Shown: positions 34,334-43,965, numbered from the stretch's first letter. The stretch: DNA of 64,000 nt from Flagellimonas aquimarina (GCF_003149745.1 NZ_QGEG01000001.1:620001-684000); one strand, 5' to 3'. Made by a program: numbers and translations. Notes: generated by a model from the sequence alone, not told the origin.

Positions 34334-36889
34334 CTAGGGTTTTGGGGTTAAAATATGTTCTTTATAAGTTCCTAAATTCTTATGGACCTGTATAATCTTG
34401 TAATTATCGGATAAAACTACAAAATTCTCATCTTTGATACGGTAGTCCTTGTTCTTTTTTATGAGTTCGGCATAGCCAAGTGCAAAGTCTTTAGATTTGA
34501 AACCGTGCACCACAACAAACTGATCTTCTAAGTTATAGATATCTTTGGACACGATATTTTTATACTTCAAATCCTTAATGACTCCTTCTAATCTCTCTTT
34601 AAGTTTCAACGCTTTTTCATTGTCCTTTATTTTAAAAGGAAAGACAACTTTCCAATTGCCCGCTCCCGTGGAGCCAATTTCTGGAGAAAATTCTTTTGCC
34701 TCCAACTTTGGAAGTTGATCGGCAACCATTTGTTCTGCTTTCTTCCCTTCAGGGTTGTTGGGGTAAGTTAGCGCAACATAGTTCAGTGCTTCTTTAAAGG
34801 ATTCAAAACCTTGAAGACGACCAATTGCATTTGCTTTCAACATTTCAAATTTTGGAACTATTGGGTCTCCTGTAAACCTGTTGATGTACTCTTGGGATTT
34901 TGTTATGACCTGAAGGTATTCCTGTTCCTTGTAAAGCTTGAACAAAGACGCATACCTTGCATCTGGACTATCTGTATTTCCTTCAAGAATTGCCTGCGGG
35001 TTCAAAAGGATTTCCGCGTAGCGTGTATCTGAGTGGTTGGTTATGATATCTTGTCTCATATTTGAAGCCAAAGGGCTTCCAGTTTCTTCGTAAATTTTGT
35101 ACAAGTTGTATTTTGACGGTAAAATCAATCGCTCCTCAGGGTTGGAAACCAAAACACGCTCCAGTTTTCCGGCAGCCAATAGGTTATCCTTGAACTTCTC
35201 TTTATAGATCAGACCCAATTGGTAGTTGGCAAAATTTCTCTCGGTTTTTAAACTGTCTATTACCGTGACATCAGTTGGAACTTGCTCTAAGTAAAAATCC
35301 AGCGAATATTTTTGTTCGTCCGTAATCTCATCTGCAGGCAGGCCATTGGCTAAAATTTCTTCTCCCGTAGCTTCCGAAGGCAAGGCTCTATTTTTATTGC
35401 TCCATCTCCAATCATCTTCCAGCACACGCTCACCCCATCGAGTTTTAAAATCATTTTTTCCGTACCCCAAACTGGTGATATTGTAAAAATAAAACTTGCC
35501 CTTATTTTCCTTTCCCCCTTTTGATTCGGAAAATGCGGCAAAGCCGGCAGTAGTCCTTTTTAACTCTTTTTCAGCGGCAGCTTCATCTTCCCGTTTTAAT
35601 TCTGCAATATAATCCTCAAAATAGGCTTTGCGTTCCGCTTCTGGCATATCATAAACAGTAATTACGCTGTCTGCATACTGCACGATATCTTCATATTTGA
35701 TTACATCTTCAAGGTTGTCCAATTTCTTTTTTATGCTGCGATATTTCCTTGTGTTATCCGTAAGGTTGGTCAAGGTACTGTCATAATATGCTCCTGCAAC
35801 TTTGTATTTGTCCTTATCAAAATTGTAATCTGCCAAACTTTGATAGTTCAAAGCGTTTAGTTTCCTTTCCCTATTATTTGCCTTAAGGGATTTGTTGTAA
35901 TATGCTATTGCTAGACTATCAGATTGGTTGGCTAAATGAAACTGCGCTATCTCCCTGTAAATTTTGTCTAAAAAAGGCCTGTTTTCCCTATTCTCTTCTA
36001 AATCTGTCAGGTATTCCAATAACTCCTCTCTATTAGAATCCGTGATTTCTGTATTCTGAATTTTCTTTAAATGGGAATTGATCATATAGACCCTTGGGGA
36101 TCTACGATTGAGTGCAATGACCTTATCAAATGCGTAATTGGCACTGTCTTTATGCCCCATTTGGTTGTACAGTTGCCCTATTATGAACAAGTATCTTCCC
36201 TTTTCTGGATTCTTCTTGGTGTAGCCCTGCGCAATTTTTAATTTTTGAATAGCGGTATCAGCGGCCTTTAGGTTAATATAACATTGTGCCAGCACAGCAT
36301 TGGCGTCTGCGTATTCTTGATCTTTTAGGGTTTCAAATTTAAAAAGCCGTCTTAAGTTTTTGATTGCCAACTCAGGGTTATCCAACCGCATATTGGTTTT
36401 TTCACGCCAAATGGTTGCCTCGTTCAACTTGTCGCTTTCAATATATTTTCTAAGGATGTAATTAAAGGATTCTAAGGCAGGGATGTAACGCTGGTCAAAA
36501 TATCTTGCTTTGCCCAACAACAAAAATGCTTCATCAGTCTGGGGGTTTCGTTCTTCATCCTTAATGTCCATACTATGTCTTTGTATGGCCTTTGTGGCTT
36601 TTTCTTCGGCAATGATAAAATTGGGGTTGTTGTTTTCAGAATCCAATTTAATTTCTTCAGTTACCTCTAAGCGTTCTACCGGAAGCACTTCCCAATAATC
36701 GTCTCTGTAAGCGGAATTCAATTCTTCCCGTCCTTGCTCAAAGGCAATATTACCATTGTACAAGGTATTGTACTTGGTGTTCAGCGCATGCCAGTTGCGG
36801 TTAATGAATTTATCTTTTTTAGTGGAACACGCGTTAAAAACCAGTCCCCCTAAAATGATTGCTATAAAAAGTGTTTTCTGAAGCTTCAA
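34334..36889 (-). CDS. sprE: SprE/PorW lipoprotein of the type IX secretion/gliding machinery
   Basis: Lipoprotein of 851 residues needed for type IX secretion and gliding, acting in the periplasm with the translocon. The signal peptide ends in the lipobox FNAC. Mature protein begins STKKDKFINRNWHALNTKYN, a clear family opening. TPR repeats fill about residues 110-390 (DEAFLLLGKARYFDQRYIPA and similar) and again 570-720. The start codon is TTG at 36887-36889. It heads a run of genes leading into the ATP synthase operon, a flavobacterial arrangement. Confidence 0.92.
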   Translation of the reverse strand: MKLQKTLFIAIILGGLVFNACSTKKDKFINRNWHALNTKYNTLYNGNIAFEQGREELNSAYRDDYWEVLPVERLEVTEEIKLDSENNNPNFIIAEEKATKAIQRHSMDIKDEERNPQTDEAFLLLGKARYFDQRYIPALESFNYILRKYIESDKLNEATIWREKTNMRLDNPELAIKNLRRLFKFETLKDQEYADANAVLAQCYINLKAADTAIQKLKIAQGYTKKNPEKGRYLFIIGQLYNQMGHKDSANYAFDKVIALNRRSPRVYMINSHLKKIQNTEITDSNREELLEYLTDLEENRENRPFLDKIYREIAQFHLANQSDSLAIAYYNKSLKANNRERKLNALNYQSLADYNFDKDKYKVAGAYYDSTLTNLTDNTRKYRSIKKKLDNLEDVIKYEDIVQYADSVITVYDMPEAERKAYFEDYIAELKREDEAAAEKELKRTTAGFAAFSESKGGKENKGKFYFYNITSLGYGKNDFKTRWGERVLEDDWRWSNKNRALPSEATGEEILANGLPADEITDEQKYSLDFYLEQVPTDVTVIDSLKTERNFANYQLGLIYKEKFKDNLLAAGKLERVLVSNPEERLILPSKYNLYKIYEETGSPLASNMRQDIITNHSDTRYAEILLNPQAILEGNTDSPDARYASLFKLYKEQEYLQVITKSQEYINRFTGDPIVPKFEMLKANAIGRLQGFESFKEALNYVALTYPNNPEGKKAEQMVADQLPKLEAKEFSPEIGSTGAGNWKVVFPFKIKDNEKALKLKERLEGVIKDLKYKNIVSKDIYNLEDQFVVVHGFKSKDFALGYAELIKKNKDYRIKDENFVVLSDNYKIIQVHKNLGTYKEHILTPKP

Positions 36890-37003
36890 AATTATTGGTA
36901 ATCGTATCTAACCTTAACTAAAAAACAGCCAGATTATTATAAGGCTCATCGGTAAAATGCAATAATTTTTGCCAGTTGCACAAACATTAACAAAAAAGGC
37001 CTT

Positions 37004-38017
37004 CTACCAAGCAGTTGGTCTTTCAAAATTTACACGGCCGCGATTGTATTTTGTCTTGTATGCCACTGGGGATAATCCCGCGTACTTTTTAAATACGGTT
37101 CTAAATGCTTTTTGGTCTGCGTAACCTACCTGGTACATGACTTCATTTACATTTTGCTCTGTAGATTCCAGACTGCGTTTGGCCGCTTCTATTTTTACGC
37201 GTTGAATGTATTCCAAAGGAGTGTTTTGGGTAGCTTTTTTAAATCTGCGTACAAAGTTACGGCTGCTTATGGCATATTTCTGAGCTAATTTCTCCACAGA
37301 TATTTTATCCTTTACATTGCTCTCAATATATTTTTGTGCTTCTTTAATTGCAACATCGTCATGGTCCTTTTGTCCTTGAAAAATGGCGAACTGGTTTTGA
37401 TCCACCCTATCCATATCAATTTCAAAAAACTTTGAGATGTAGATGGCAACCCCACGCCCACAATACTTCTCTACCAAGTGCAACATTAGGTTTAAAAATG
37501 AAAACGCTCCTCCGCTGGAATAGATTCCATCTTCATCCGTCACAATTTTATTGGAAACCAGATTGACCTGTGGAAACATTTTTTGAAACATTTCCATGGC
37601 TGCCCAATGGGTAGCACATTGCTTGCCATCCACCAATCCCGTTTGCGCCAAAACAAAAGCCCCCATACACATACTGGCCACTTCTGCATTGTGTTTGTTG
37701 CGTTGGTTCAAAATCCAAGGAACAAAAGCTTGATTGTCAGCTAAATCTTCAGCCAATTTATCTGGTCTAAGCGCCGGTATTAAAATTAAATCTGTCTTTT
37801 CAATATCATGGATTGTACTATCGCAATGAATACTGAACATTCCATTATACAATGAATAATCATGTTCAAGACCCACTAAATGAGTTTCAAAAAAATCATC
37901 GCTTCTTGCCCCAGTTTGTTTTAAAAACTCATTTACCGCCATTAATACTTTAAATGGGCCCACAACATTGCTTAGGATGGCGTTTCCCTTAGGCACTAAA
38001 ATACTTACATGTTTCAT
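37004..38017 (-). CDS. GlxA family AraC-type transcriptional regulator
   Basis: Regulator of 337 residues. The N-terminal 190 residues are a DJ-1/PfpI (class I amidotransferase-like) domain with ASMCMGAFVLAQTGLVDG around the nucleophile-position Cys and CATHWAAME following. The C-terminal 100 residues are a pair of AraC helix-turn-helix motifs (VEKLAQKYAISSRNFVRRFK; VNEVMYQVGYADQKAFRTVF). The ATG at 38017 starts the domain directly; an upstream in-frame start at 38068 adds an unrelated hydrophobic stretch and is rejected. Its divergent neighbour is the TfoX/YjbR-like gene at 38129. Ligand and targets are unknown. Confidence 0.92.
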   Translation of the reverse strand: MKHVSILVPKGNAILSNVVGPFKVLMAVNEFLKQTGARSDDFFETHLVGLEHDYSLYNGMFSIHCDSTIHDIEKTDLILIPALRPDKLAEDLADNQAFVPWILNQRNKHNAEVASMCMGAFVLAQTGLVDGKQCATHWAAMEMFQKMFPQVNLVSNKIVTDEDGIYSSGGAFSFLNLMLHLVEKYCGRGVAIYISKFFEIDMDRVDQNQFAIFQGQKDHDDVAIKEAQKYIESNVKDKISVEKLAQKYAISSRNFVRRFKKATQNTPLEYIQRVKIEAAKRSLESTEQNVNEVMYQVGYADQKAFRTVFKKYAGLSPVAYKTKYNRGRVNFERPTAW

Positions 38018-38116
38018 TCTCAACATTTTTAGCACTATAAATGTAATGGATATACATGGCACAATCAACCCTTAAAAGTGTCTTATTCACCCTTATCTTG
38101 GCTTGAAAGCCTTTTG

Positions 38117-38124
38117 TAGCTTTG
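38117..38124 (+). promoter_or_regulatory. -7 element just before an ATG, possible leaderless promoter
   Basis: TAGCTTTG is a perfect TAnnTTTG, with a TTG 16 bases upstream (38098-38100). It ends only four bases before the ATG at 38129, so transcription should begin at or near the start codon. Confidence 0.45.
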
Positions 38125-38128
38125 GAAT

Positions 38129-38446
38129 ATGGAGTTTGAAAAATTCAAGGAAATCCGTGAATTATTTTGCTTGAAACACCCTGAGGTTACCGAAGGAAAA
38201 ATGATGAGCTCCCCAGCGATTCACTACAAAAGCAAAGTTTTTGCTTTTTTTTCCAAAAAACATAAAATGGTCTTTAAATTGGGAAAGGACTATCATTTGG
38301 AAAAACAAGATTTTGAATTTTCTGAATTCAACCCTTTTAAAACCAAAAAACCATTGTCTGGTTGGTATGAGGTTGATTTTGAATACCATGAAAAATGGAG
38401 AGAGCTTACCAAAATTGCTCTAAATCAAATAAAAGCAAAATCATAA
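38129..38446 (+). CDS. MmcQ/YjbR or TfoX-like small protein
   Basis: Protein of 105 residues of the YjbR-like type, with KHPEVTEGKMMSSPAIHYKSKVFAFF-like composition (a glycine- or alanine-poor beta core) and FKTKKPLSGWYEVDFEYHEKW later. Such domains were called DNA-binding on structural grounds only; no function is established here. The stop directly abuts the DUF2461 start, so the two are co-transcribed. Confidence 0.7.
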   Translation: MEFEKFKEIRELFCLKHPEVTEGKMMSSPAIHYKSKVFAFFSKKHKMVFKLGKDYHLEKQDFEFSEFNPFKTKKPLSGWYEVDFEYHEKWRELTKIALNQIKAKS

Positions 38447-39106
38447 ATGATCACTAAAACATATACTGCTTTCTTTAAAGAACTGGCCAGAAACAATAAT
38501 AAAGAGTGGTTTCATGCCAACAAAAAACAATATGAGGAACAGGTGAAAGTTCCTTTTCTAAGTCTCTTGGACACTTTGTTGCACATCTTAACCGATTGGG
38601 ACGATCGTATTCTTCCCGATGCTAAAAAAGCTATGTTCAGAATCAATAGGGACGTTCGTTTTTCAAAAGACAAAACGCCTTATCATACAATTTTAAAAGC
38701 TGGTTTTTCACCCAACGGAAAAAAATCCATTTTGCCAGGTTATTATTTAGGTATTGATGCCACAAGTATTCATGTTGGAGGTGGACTTTTTACGGTGAGA
38801 CCTCCTGAACTTGCTTTGCTACGAAATCACATTGCAAAAAACGTGTCGGTATTCACAAAAATAATTGAGGCTTCATCGTTCACCCAAAATTTTGGTAGAC
38901 TTAAAGGAGAGAAGTCAAAACGATTGGATAAAAGCTTACTTTCTTCTGCAGAAAAAACAGATTTAATCTATAACAAACAATTCTATGCCATGGCCGAATT
39001 TCCTTTGGAACCCTTTTATGGTTCCGACAGCTTATCCAATGAAATTTTGAGCCATTTTGAAGCTATTAAGCCTTTAAACACATATTTAAGTGAGGCTTTT
39101 TATTAA
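38447..39106 (+). CDS. DUF2461 (TIGR02453) family protein
   Basis: Protein of 219 residues with the family pattern NNKEWFHANKKQYEEQVKVP near the N-terminus, and AMFRINRDVRFSKDKTPYHT followed by HVGGGLFTVRPPELALLR in the middle. The family is widespread and uncharacterised. No membrane segment or signal is visible. Co-transcribed with the upstream YjbR-like gene (no spacer). Confidence 0.9.
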   Translation: MITKTYTAFFKELARNNNKEWFHANKKQYEEQVKVPFLSLLDTLLHILTDWDDRILPDAKKAMFRINRDVRFSKDKTPYHTILKAGFSPNGKKSILPGYYLGIDATSIHVGGGLFTVRPPELALLRNHIAKNVSVFTKIIEASSFTQNFGRLKGEKSKRLDKSLLSSAEKTDLIYNKQFYAMAEFPLEPFYGSDSLSNEILSHFEAIKPLNTYLSEAFY

Positions 39107-39146
39107 CTTTTGAGTTTATTTATTAATCATAAAAACAGACACAAAA

Positions 39147-39518
39147 ATGACAACACAAGAAGTTGCAAACAAACTAGTAAGCCTTTGTAGAGAGGGCAAA
39201 TATGATCAGGCTTATGGCCTTTATGCCCAAGATGCGGTTAGCGTTGAGATGGCAGGGGTACCTAATGAGGTAACCGAAGGGATAGACAATATTTTAAAAG
39301 GCTTTGAGCAATGGGCCAGTAACATTGAAGAAGCACATGGCGGAACTGTAGGTGATCCAGTTGTTATGGGCAATCATTTTGTTGTTCCCATGACCAGCGA
39401 TGTTACATTTAAGCAAGGAGGTCGGGTAAATATGGAAGAACTTTCCATGTATCAAGTGGAGAATGGCAAAATTAAAAGAGCACAGTTCTTTTATGATCCT
39501 TCTGTTTTTGGCGGGTAA
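39147..39518 (+). CDS. NTF2/SnoaL-like domain protein
   Basis: Small protein of 123 residues with an NTF2-like cone fold pattern: a helical opening TQEVANKLVSLCREGKYDQA and a strand-rich second half ending in KIKRAQFFYDP. Such proteins are enzymes or ligand binders of varied kind; neither active-site residues nor substrate can be assigned. Its own terminator follows. Confidence 0.8.
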   Translation: MTTQEVANKLVSLCREGKYDQAYGLYAQDAVSVEMAGVPNEVTEGIDNILKGFEQWASNIEEAHGGTVGDPVVMGNHFVVPMTSDVTFKQGGRVNMEELSMYQVENGKIKRAQFFYDPSVFGG

Positions 39519-39540
39519 TTATAAGAAACGATGATTGATT

Positions 39541-39568
39541 AAGGCGATGGTGAACTATCGCCTTTTTT
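39541..39568 (+). terminator. Terminator of the NTF2-like gene
   Basis: AAGGCGAT and ATCGCCTT form the stem around GGTGAACT, followed by T residues. It overlaps the stop codon of the convergent ABC gene. Confidence 0.8.
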
Positions 39569-40262
39569 ATCCCGCAAAAAACGCTTCCAATTCTTTAAGT
39601 GTTTCGGCTGAAGTTTGAATGTCCTTTACAATTTCTCCTTTGTTCAATACCACAATGCGCTCACAAACTTCGGTAACATGAATTAAATCGTGGCTCGATA
39701 CCAAAACTGTCACTTCGTTTTTCTCGGCGAGCTCTTTAATTATTCCTTTTAACCTAATTTGTGTGGTAGGGTCTAGATTAGCAAAAGGCTCATCCAGAAT
39801 AACTACCTCAGGATTGCCAATAAAAGAGGCAACTATACCTGCTTTCTTTTGATTTCCTTTGGATAGGTCGCGCAAATATTTCTTTTGCCCCAAAATTTCT
39901 CCATGGAAAAAGTCTTCAAAGTTTGAAAGCAAGGTATCTACATCAGCTTTGTTTCTTCCTCTTAAATCTCCAATAAAATAAAAATATTCTTCAGGTGTTA
40001 AGTATCCAATAAGGAAGGATTCATCAATAAATGAAGAGGTAAATGGTTTCCATCCTTCGCTCTTGTTTACTTGAATATCATTGCTTATGATATGGCCAGA
40101 TGTGGGCTGAATCAAATCCAATAAGAGACTAAAAAAAGTAGTTTTGCCTGCACCGTTGTTCCCTACCAATCCAAAACTCTGTCCCTTGGGTATTTGCAAA
40201 GATTCAATATTCAATACGGTTTGGGACCCGTACTTTTTAGAAAGATTTTCAGTTGTAATCAT
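39567..40262 (-). CDS. ABC transporter ATP-binding protein
   Basis: ABC ATPase of 231 residues. Walker A GLVGNNGAGKTT lies near residue 32, the signature LSKGNQKKAG near 130, and Walker B EVVILDEPFANLDP follows, with the switch His in VLVSSHDLIH. It partners with the permease 36 bases upstream, forming an exporter-like pair. Cargo is unknown. Confidence 0.95.
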   Translation of the reverse strand: MITTENLSKKYGSQTVLNIESLQIPKGQSFGLVGNNGAGKTTFFSLLLDLIQPTSGHIISNDIQVNKSEGWKPFTSSFIDESFLIGYLTPEEYFYFIGDLRGRNKADVDTLLSNFEDFFHGEILGQKKYLRDLSKGNQKKAGIVASFIGNPEVVILDEPFANLDPTTQIRLKGIIKELAEKNEVTVLVSSHDLIHVTEVCERIVVLNKGEIVKDIQTSAETLKELEAFFAG

Positions 40263-40298
40263 CTATATGTGTTTAAGCTTCACTTTTATGAATTTTGT

Positions 40299-41768
40299 TT
40301 AGCTGTTTTTTTCTTTAAATCCAGCAATCATTCCGTATTTCTTTTTTCTGTACTGCTCCGTGATTTTGTCCAATAGATAATTCTTTAAGGCAAAACCTAT
40401 AATTCCTAAAAGAGAAAGCGTTATCACCGCAGCCTCTATGGATATGAGATAATAAAGTACAGTGAAAATTAGAATGGGCAATCCTAAAACCGGCAACATG
40501 ATTAAAAACTGAGTGGAGCTAGTACCCTGCATATTGCCAAATGGGCTTTTGTCCAAATCTATTCGCTTCTTGTTGAAAGAGCCAAAAAATAAGATTACGG
40601 GAATATTTACTCCCAAATTATAAACTGCGCTTCCAAAGTTTATGGCCAGTGCTTCCCAACCAAAATATACATAGGGAACGGTTAGCAAAAACATGACTGC
40701 CACGCTAACGGATATCAGTGTTGCTTTGGACTCTAAATATTTTCTAAGCGGTATATTCTGCGCCATCATCATACTATAATAGCCGCTATCCCATGCTGGG
40801 ATAAATTGCCCAAAATTGCTTAAGAATATCCCTGTCATGAAGATTCCCAAAAAGGCAAACATTGGAATCATGTTGGCATACACCTCTTGGGTGTAAAATA
40901 TTAAGCCATAAAAGACAAAGAGAAGCGATATAAAAACTTGAGCCTTGGTTCTTTTGTTGCGCCAAATCATCTTCAGGTCTAGCTGTAAAAAAGTTCCCAT
41001 GTCTCCAAAGCGTTTTGTCCATGTCAAATCTGAGGTCTTTGCTTCTTTCGATTTGGTTTTTAAAGAAGCATCTAAAAAGAGTTTATTTTTAAGTAATTTA
41101 TAATTTAAAAAGTATGCTAAAATAGCCAGTGCTACAGGAACAAGTACCGCGATGGGGTGTTGATAAAGTCCATGAAAAATTGGTCCAAAAAAATCTTTTA
41201 CGGGTACTATTTGAAAATAATCAAGTCCATATAGCGCAAGGATAATACTCCCGATAACCACTAATGCCTTATCACTCTTGTTAATAAGAAAATTGATGTA
41301 ATTAACGCACAATACTATTGCCAAAATTGACACAAGCCAGAGTACAACATTCAAAACAGGATATCCATTGAACAAAAGCACAATGCCAAAAGGCATAAAA
41401 AAGAAGAATGCCAACAAATTGTAGCCAGAAACTCCCGATCTTGCCAAAATATAATGTGTGATAGTGCTTTTTTTAATAGGAAAAGACAATAATGGCTTAA
41501 TATCCATCACTGGTAGTTTCTGTAAAAAGTATCTGAAAAACAATTCTATCAGTATCCAGTAAATTAAATACCTACTTAACATCCACATTGGGGCTTGGTC
41601 AGGAAAGGCCTTTCTTAAGATTTCATAAAGAAACCCGCCAACAAACACCAGGGCTCCTATCATATAAATGCCAAAAAAGATCATTACAATTTTCAATGCC
41701 AATCCTTTTCCAAAGGAGGAAGATCTAAAAAAGGATTTCCACTGAAGATTGATAAATCGTTTAAACAT
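40299..41768 (-). CDS. ABC-type permease, DUF5687 family
   Basis: Membrane protein of 489 residues with about 12 hydrophobic segments. It matches DUF5687, a family of Bacteroidota permeases next to ABC ATPase genes. The short cytoplasmic N-terminus begins MFKRFINLQWKSFFRSS. It is first in a two-gene operon with the ATPase at 39567-40262. Cargo is unknown. Confidence 0.87.
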   Translation of the reverse strand: MFKRFINLQWKSFFRSSSFGKGLALKIVMIFFGIYMIGALVFVGGFLYEILRKAFPDQAPMWMLSRYLIYWILIELFFRYFLQKLPVMDIKPLLSFPIKKSTITHYILARSGVSGYNLLAFFFFMPFGIVLLFNGYPVLNVVLWLVSILAIVLCVNYINFLINKSDKALVVIGSIILALYGLDYFQIVPVKDFFGPIFHGLYQHPIAVLVPVALAILAYFLNYKLLKNKLFLDASLKTKSKEAKTSDLTWTKRFGDMGTFLQLDLKMIWRNKRTKAQVFISLLFVFYGLIFYTQEVYANMIPMFAFLGIFMTGIFLSNFGQFIPAWDSGYYSMMMAQNIPLRKYLESKATLISVSVAVMFLLTVPYVYFGWEALAINFGSAVYNLGVNIPVILFFGSFNKKRIDLDKSPFGNMQGTSSTQFLIMLPVLGLPILIFTVLYYLISIEAAVITLSLLGIIGFALKNYLLDKITEQYRKKKYGMIAGFKEKNS

Positions 41769-41866
41769 GGGTTGGTGATTTTCTAGATGTTTGTACCTAA
41801 AATACTTGTTTTGTTACAAAAGGAACGCTTTTTTTAAAATCTAGCTTTCAAAATTACATGAATGCT

Positions 41867-41874
41867 TAGTTTTG
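41867..41874 (+). promoter_or_regulatory. -7 element of the ferredoxin reductase gene
   Basis: TAGTTTTG matches TAnnTTTG perfectly, 18 bases before the ATG at 41893. Confidence 0.45.
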
Positions 41875-41892
41875 CAAAAAAATTGATATTCC

Positions 41893-42942
41893 ATGAGTGA
41901 CTTTCATTCACTAAAAATTGCCGCGATTGACTCTTTGACCCCCAATGCAGTAGCCCTTACTTTTGAAATTCCCGAAAACCTTAAAGATAGTTTTGAATTT
42001 ACCGCTGGGCAATACATTACTATTAAACATGAGATAAATGGAAAAGAACTGAGAAGGGCCTATTCCATTTCTTCAGCACCATCCTCTGGAAAACTTACTG
42101 TGGGAATTAAAAAAATGCCAGAAGGGACATTCTCAGTTTATGCGAATGAAAGCATTAAACCTGGAGATGTTTTTGAAGTTATGCCTCCTGAAGGACGATT
42201 TGTTTTTGATAGTCATTCTCAGTCCAAAAACATTGCAGCTTTTGCCGCTGGAAGCGGAATCACCCCAATAATGAGCATTGCCCAAACCGTATTGGAAAGT
42301 CATCCAGAAAATATTTTTGTTTTAGTGTTTGGAAACCAGTCTCCTGAAGAAACCATGTATTTAGAGGCCTTACAAGAGCTTCAAAAACAATATACCAATA
42401 GGTTTTTTATTCAAAATGTATATAGCCGCTCGCAGGCAGAAGATGCTCTTTTTGGCAGAATTGAAACCTCAACAGTTAACTTTGTAACCAAAAATAAGTT
42501 TAAAGAAACCTCTTTTGATGCCTTCTATTTATGCGGTCCAGAGGAAATGATCACTACAGTTTCTGATACTTTAAAAAACAATGGGATAGCTGAGGAAAAA
42601 ATCTTGTTTGAGCTTTTTACGAGTTCCGATACGGAAGATACCTTAGCTGAAGAACTGGAAGGCAAAACAAAGGTCGAGGTAATCGTGGACGATGAGACCT
42701 TTTCCATTACCATGGATAAAAAAGAATTGGTGCTTGATGCTGTTCTTAAGGAAGATATAAACGCTCCATATTCCTGCCAAGGTGGTGTTTGCAGCAGTTG
42801 TATTGCAAGGATTACCGAAGGAAAAGCCGAAATGGTCAAAAACCAAATACTAACGGATGGAGAAGTTGCCGAAGGGCTTATTTTAACATGTCAGGCGCAT
42901 CCCCTGACCCCAACACTTAAGGTAGATTATGACGATGTTTAG
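41893..42942 (+). CDS. Ferredoxin-NADP reductase-like protein with C-terminal 2Fe-2S domain (PaaK/HCR type)
   Basis: Electron-transfer protein of 349 residues. An FAD-binding domain has the RxYS motif in LRRAYSISSAP. The NAD(P)-binding domain begins FAAGSGITPIMSIAQT and ends YLCGPEEMI. A plant-type ferredoxin domain carries CQGGVCSSC (Cx4Cx2C) and a later Cys in ILTCQAHP. Domain order equals that of PaaK (PaaE), the reductase of phenylacetyl-CoA epoxidase, and of related reductases. No oxygenase partner gene lies nearby, so the role is open. It stands alone with its own promoter. Confidence 0.92.
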   Translation: MSDFHSLKIAAIDSLTPNAVALTFEIPENLKDSFEFTAGQYITIKHEINGKELRRAYSISSAPSSGKLTVGIKKMPEGTFSVYANESIKPGDVFEVMPPEGRFVFDSHSQSKNIAAFAAGSGITPIMSIAQTVLESHPENIFVLVFGNQSPEETMYLEALQELQKQYTNRFFIQNVYSRSQAEDALFGRIETSTVNFVTKNKFKETSFDAFYLCGPEEMITTVSDTLKNNGIAEEKILFELFTSSDTEDTLAEELEGKTKVEVIVDDETFSITMDKKELVLDAVLKEDINAPYSCQGGVCSSCIARITEGKAEMVKNQILTDGEVAEGLILTCQAHPLTPTLKVDYDDV

Positions 42943-42988
42943 ATGATTGAAACCTTGTAAGATTTGCCATAGCTAATTTTATGTGACT

Positions 42989-43777
42989 TCAATTCTTCAT
43001 TTTCAACTCACCCTCCAGCGCCCTGCTACCATGGTCATAACCAATAGTAAAGGCTTTTTGAATACCCTTTTTGTCTAGCATTCCTATTTTTTCCAATTCT
43101 TTGGGTTCAATGTATAGGTCACATTCCTTAAGTTTTCCATAGCTGGCGGCATAAATCATCAACCCGGTTATCCTTCCGGCTAATTGTAAAGAATTTTTAA
43201 GGTCTTTTTTTTGGACTTCTCCTGCAATAGAAACATTGCTCCCAATAATAAAGTCAGCCTTTCCATCCACATACTCCTTAGGAAAGTTGTTCATTACGCC
43301 TCCATCCGCATAAAGTGTTTTGTTTATTTCAACCGGACTGAAAACTGGGGTTAACGCTGCAGAGGCCAAAAGAGGTTTTATCAGTTTTCCTTCTGCAAAC
43401 ACTTTTTCCTCCCCTTTAAGAAGATCAGTAGCCACCACAAACAACGGTTTCTCTAGGCTTTCAAACGAATCTTTTGGGAAATAGCCTTTAAAAATATTAA
43501 AATACCTTTCGGTATCAATAAACCCCGGCTTGCCTATTGCAAAGAAATTATATTGAAATAAGGGGGTGTCTTTAAAGAACTGCAGCATATCCTCAACAGA
43601 ATTCCCATTTGCATACAAAGCCCCCACTAAAGCTCCCACACTGGAACCTGATATGATTTTAGCATCCAATCCTTGTTCCTTCATAGCTTTTATTAAACCT
43701 ATATGGGCCATTCCACGAATTCCACCTCCTGAAAGGACCAATCCAATGGATTTTGCATGGGCAATATTTGTGTTCAT
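42989..43777 (-). CDS. Patatin-like phospholipase
   Basis: Patatin-like lipid acyl hydrolase of 262 residues. The oxyanion loop SGGGIRG lies near residues 16-22, the nucleophile elbow GSSVG has Ser46, and the catalytic Asp158 is in DGG. No signal peptide is seen, so it is probably cytoplasmic. It is divergent from the arsenosugar operon. A perfect -7 box lies 24 bases upstream of the ATG. Its start faces the intergenic region with two candidate TetR sites. Confidence 0.95.
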   Translation of the reverse strand: MNTNIAHAKSIGLVLSGGGIRGMAHIGLIKAMKEQGLDAKIISGSSVGALVGALYANGNSVEDMLQFFKDTPLFQYNFFAIGKPGFIDTERYFNIFKGYFPKDSFESLEKPLFVVATDLLKGEEKVFAEGKLIKPLLASAALTPVFSPVEINKTLYADGGVMNNFPKEYVDGKADFIIGSNVSIAGEVQKKDLKNSLQLAGRITGLMIYAASYGKLKECDLYIEPKELEKIGMLDKKGIQKAFTIGYDHGSRALEGELKMKN

Positions 43778-43801
43778 GATAGAAGTAGATTAAACGCTCA
43801 A

Positions 43802-43809
43802 CAAATTTA
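43802..43809 (-). promoter_or_regulatory. -7 element of the patatin gene
   Basis: Minus-strand TAAATTTG, a perfect TAnnTTTG, ending 24 bases before the patatin ATG. Confidence 0.5.
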
Positions 43810-43861
43810 GCCTCTATAGGCCAAAACTGCTATATAACACATATTATTTAAGAGAATATTA

Positions 43862-43877
43862 CCGACTCTCCAGTCTA
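43862..43877. promoter_or_regulatory. Candidate TetR operator, site A
   Basis: CCGACTCTCCAGTCTA, with core GACT-N4-AGTC as a perfect inverted repeat. It shares pattern C(C/A)GACT-N4-(G/A)GTC(G/T)(G/A) with three other sites in the window: 43966, 57874 and 58001. Confidence 0.5.
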
Positions 43878-43965
43878 TCAACTCTAAAAATAATGGCTAT
43901 TTGAGCATTTCATCGATACCACTTCGATTTTAATCTTTGCTTGCAATACTGCTCCTTTTTTAGAA

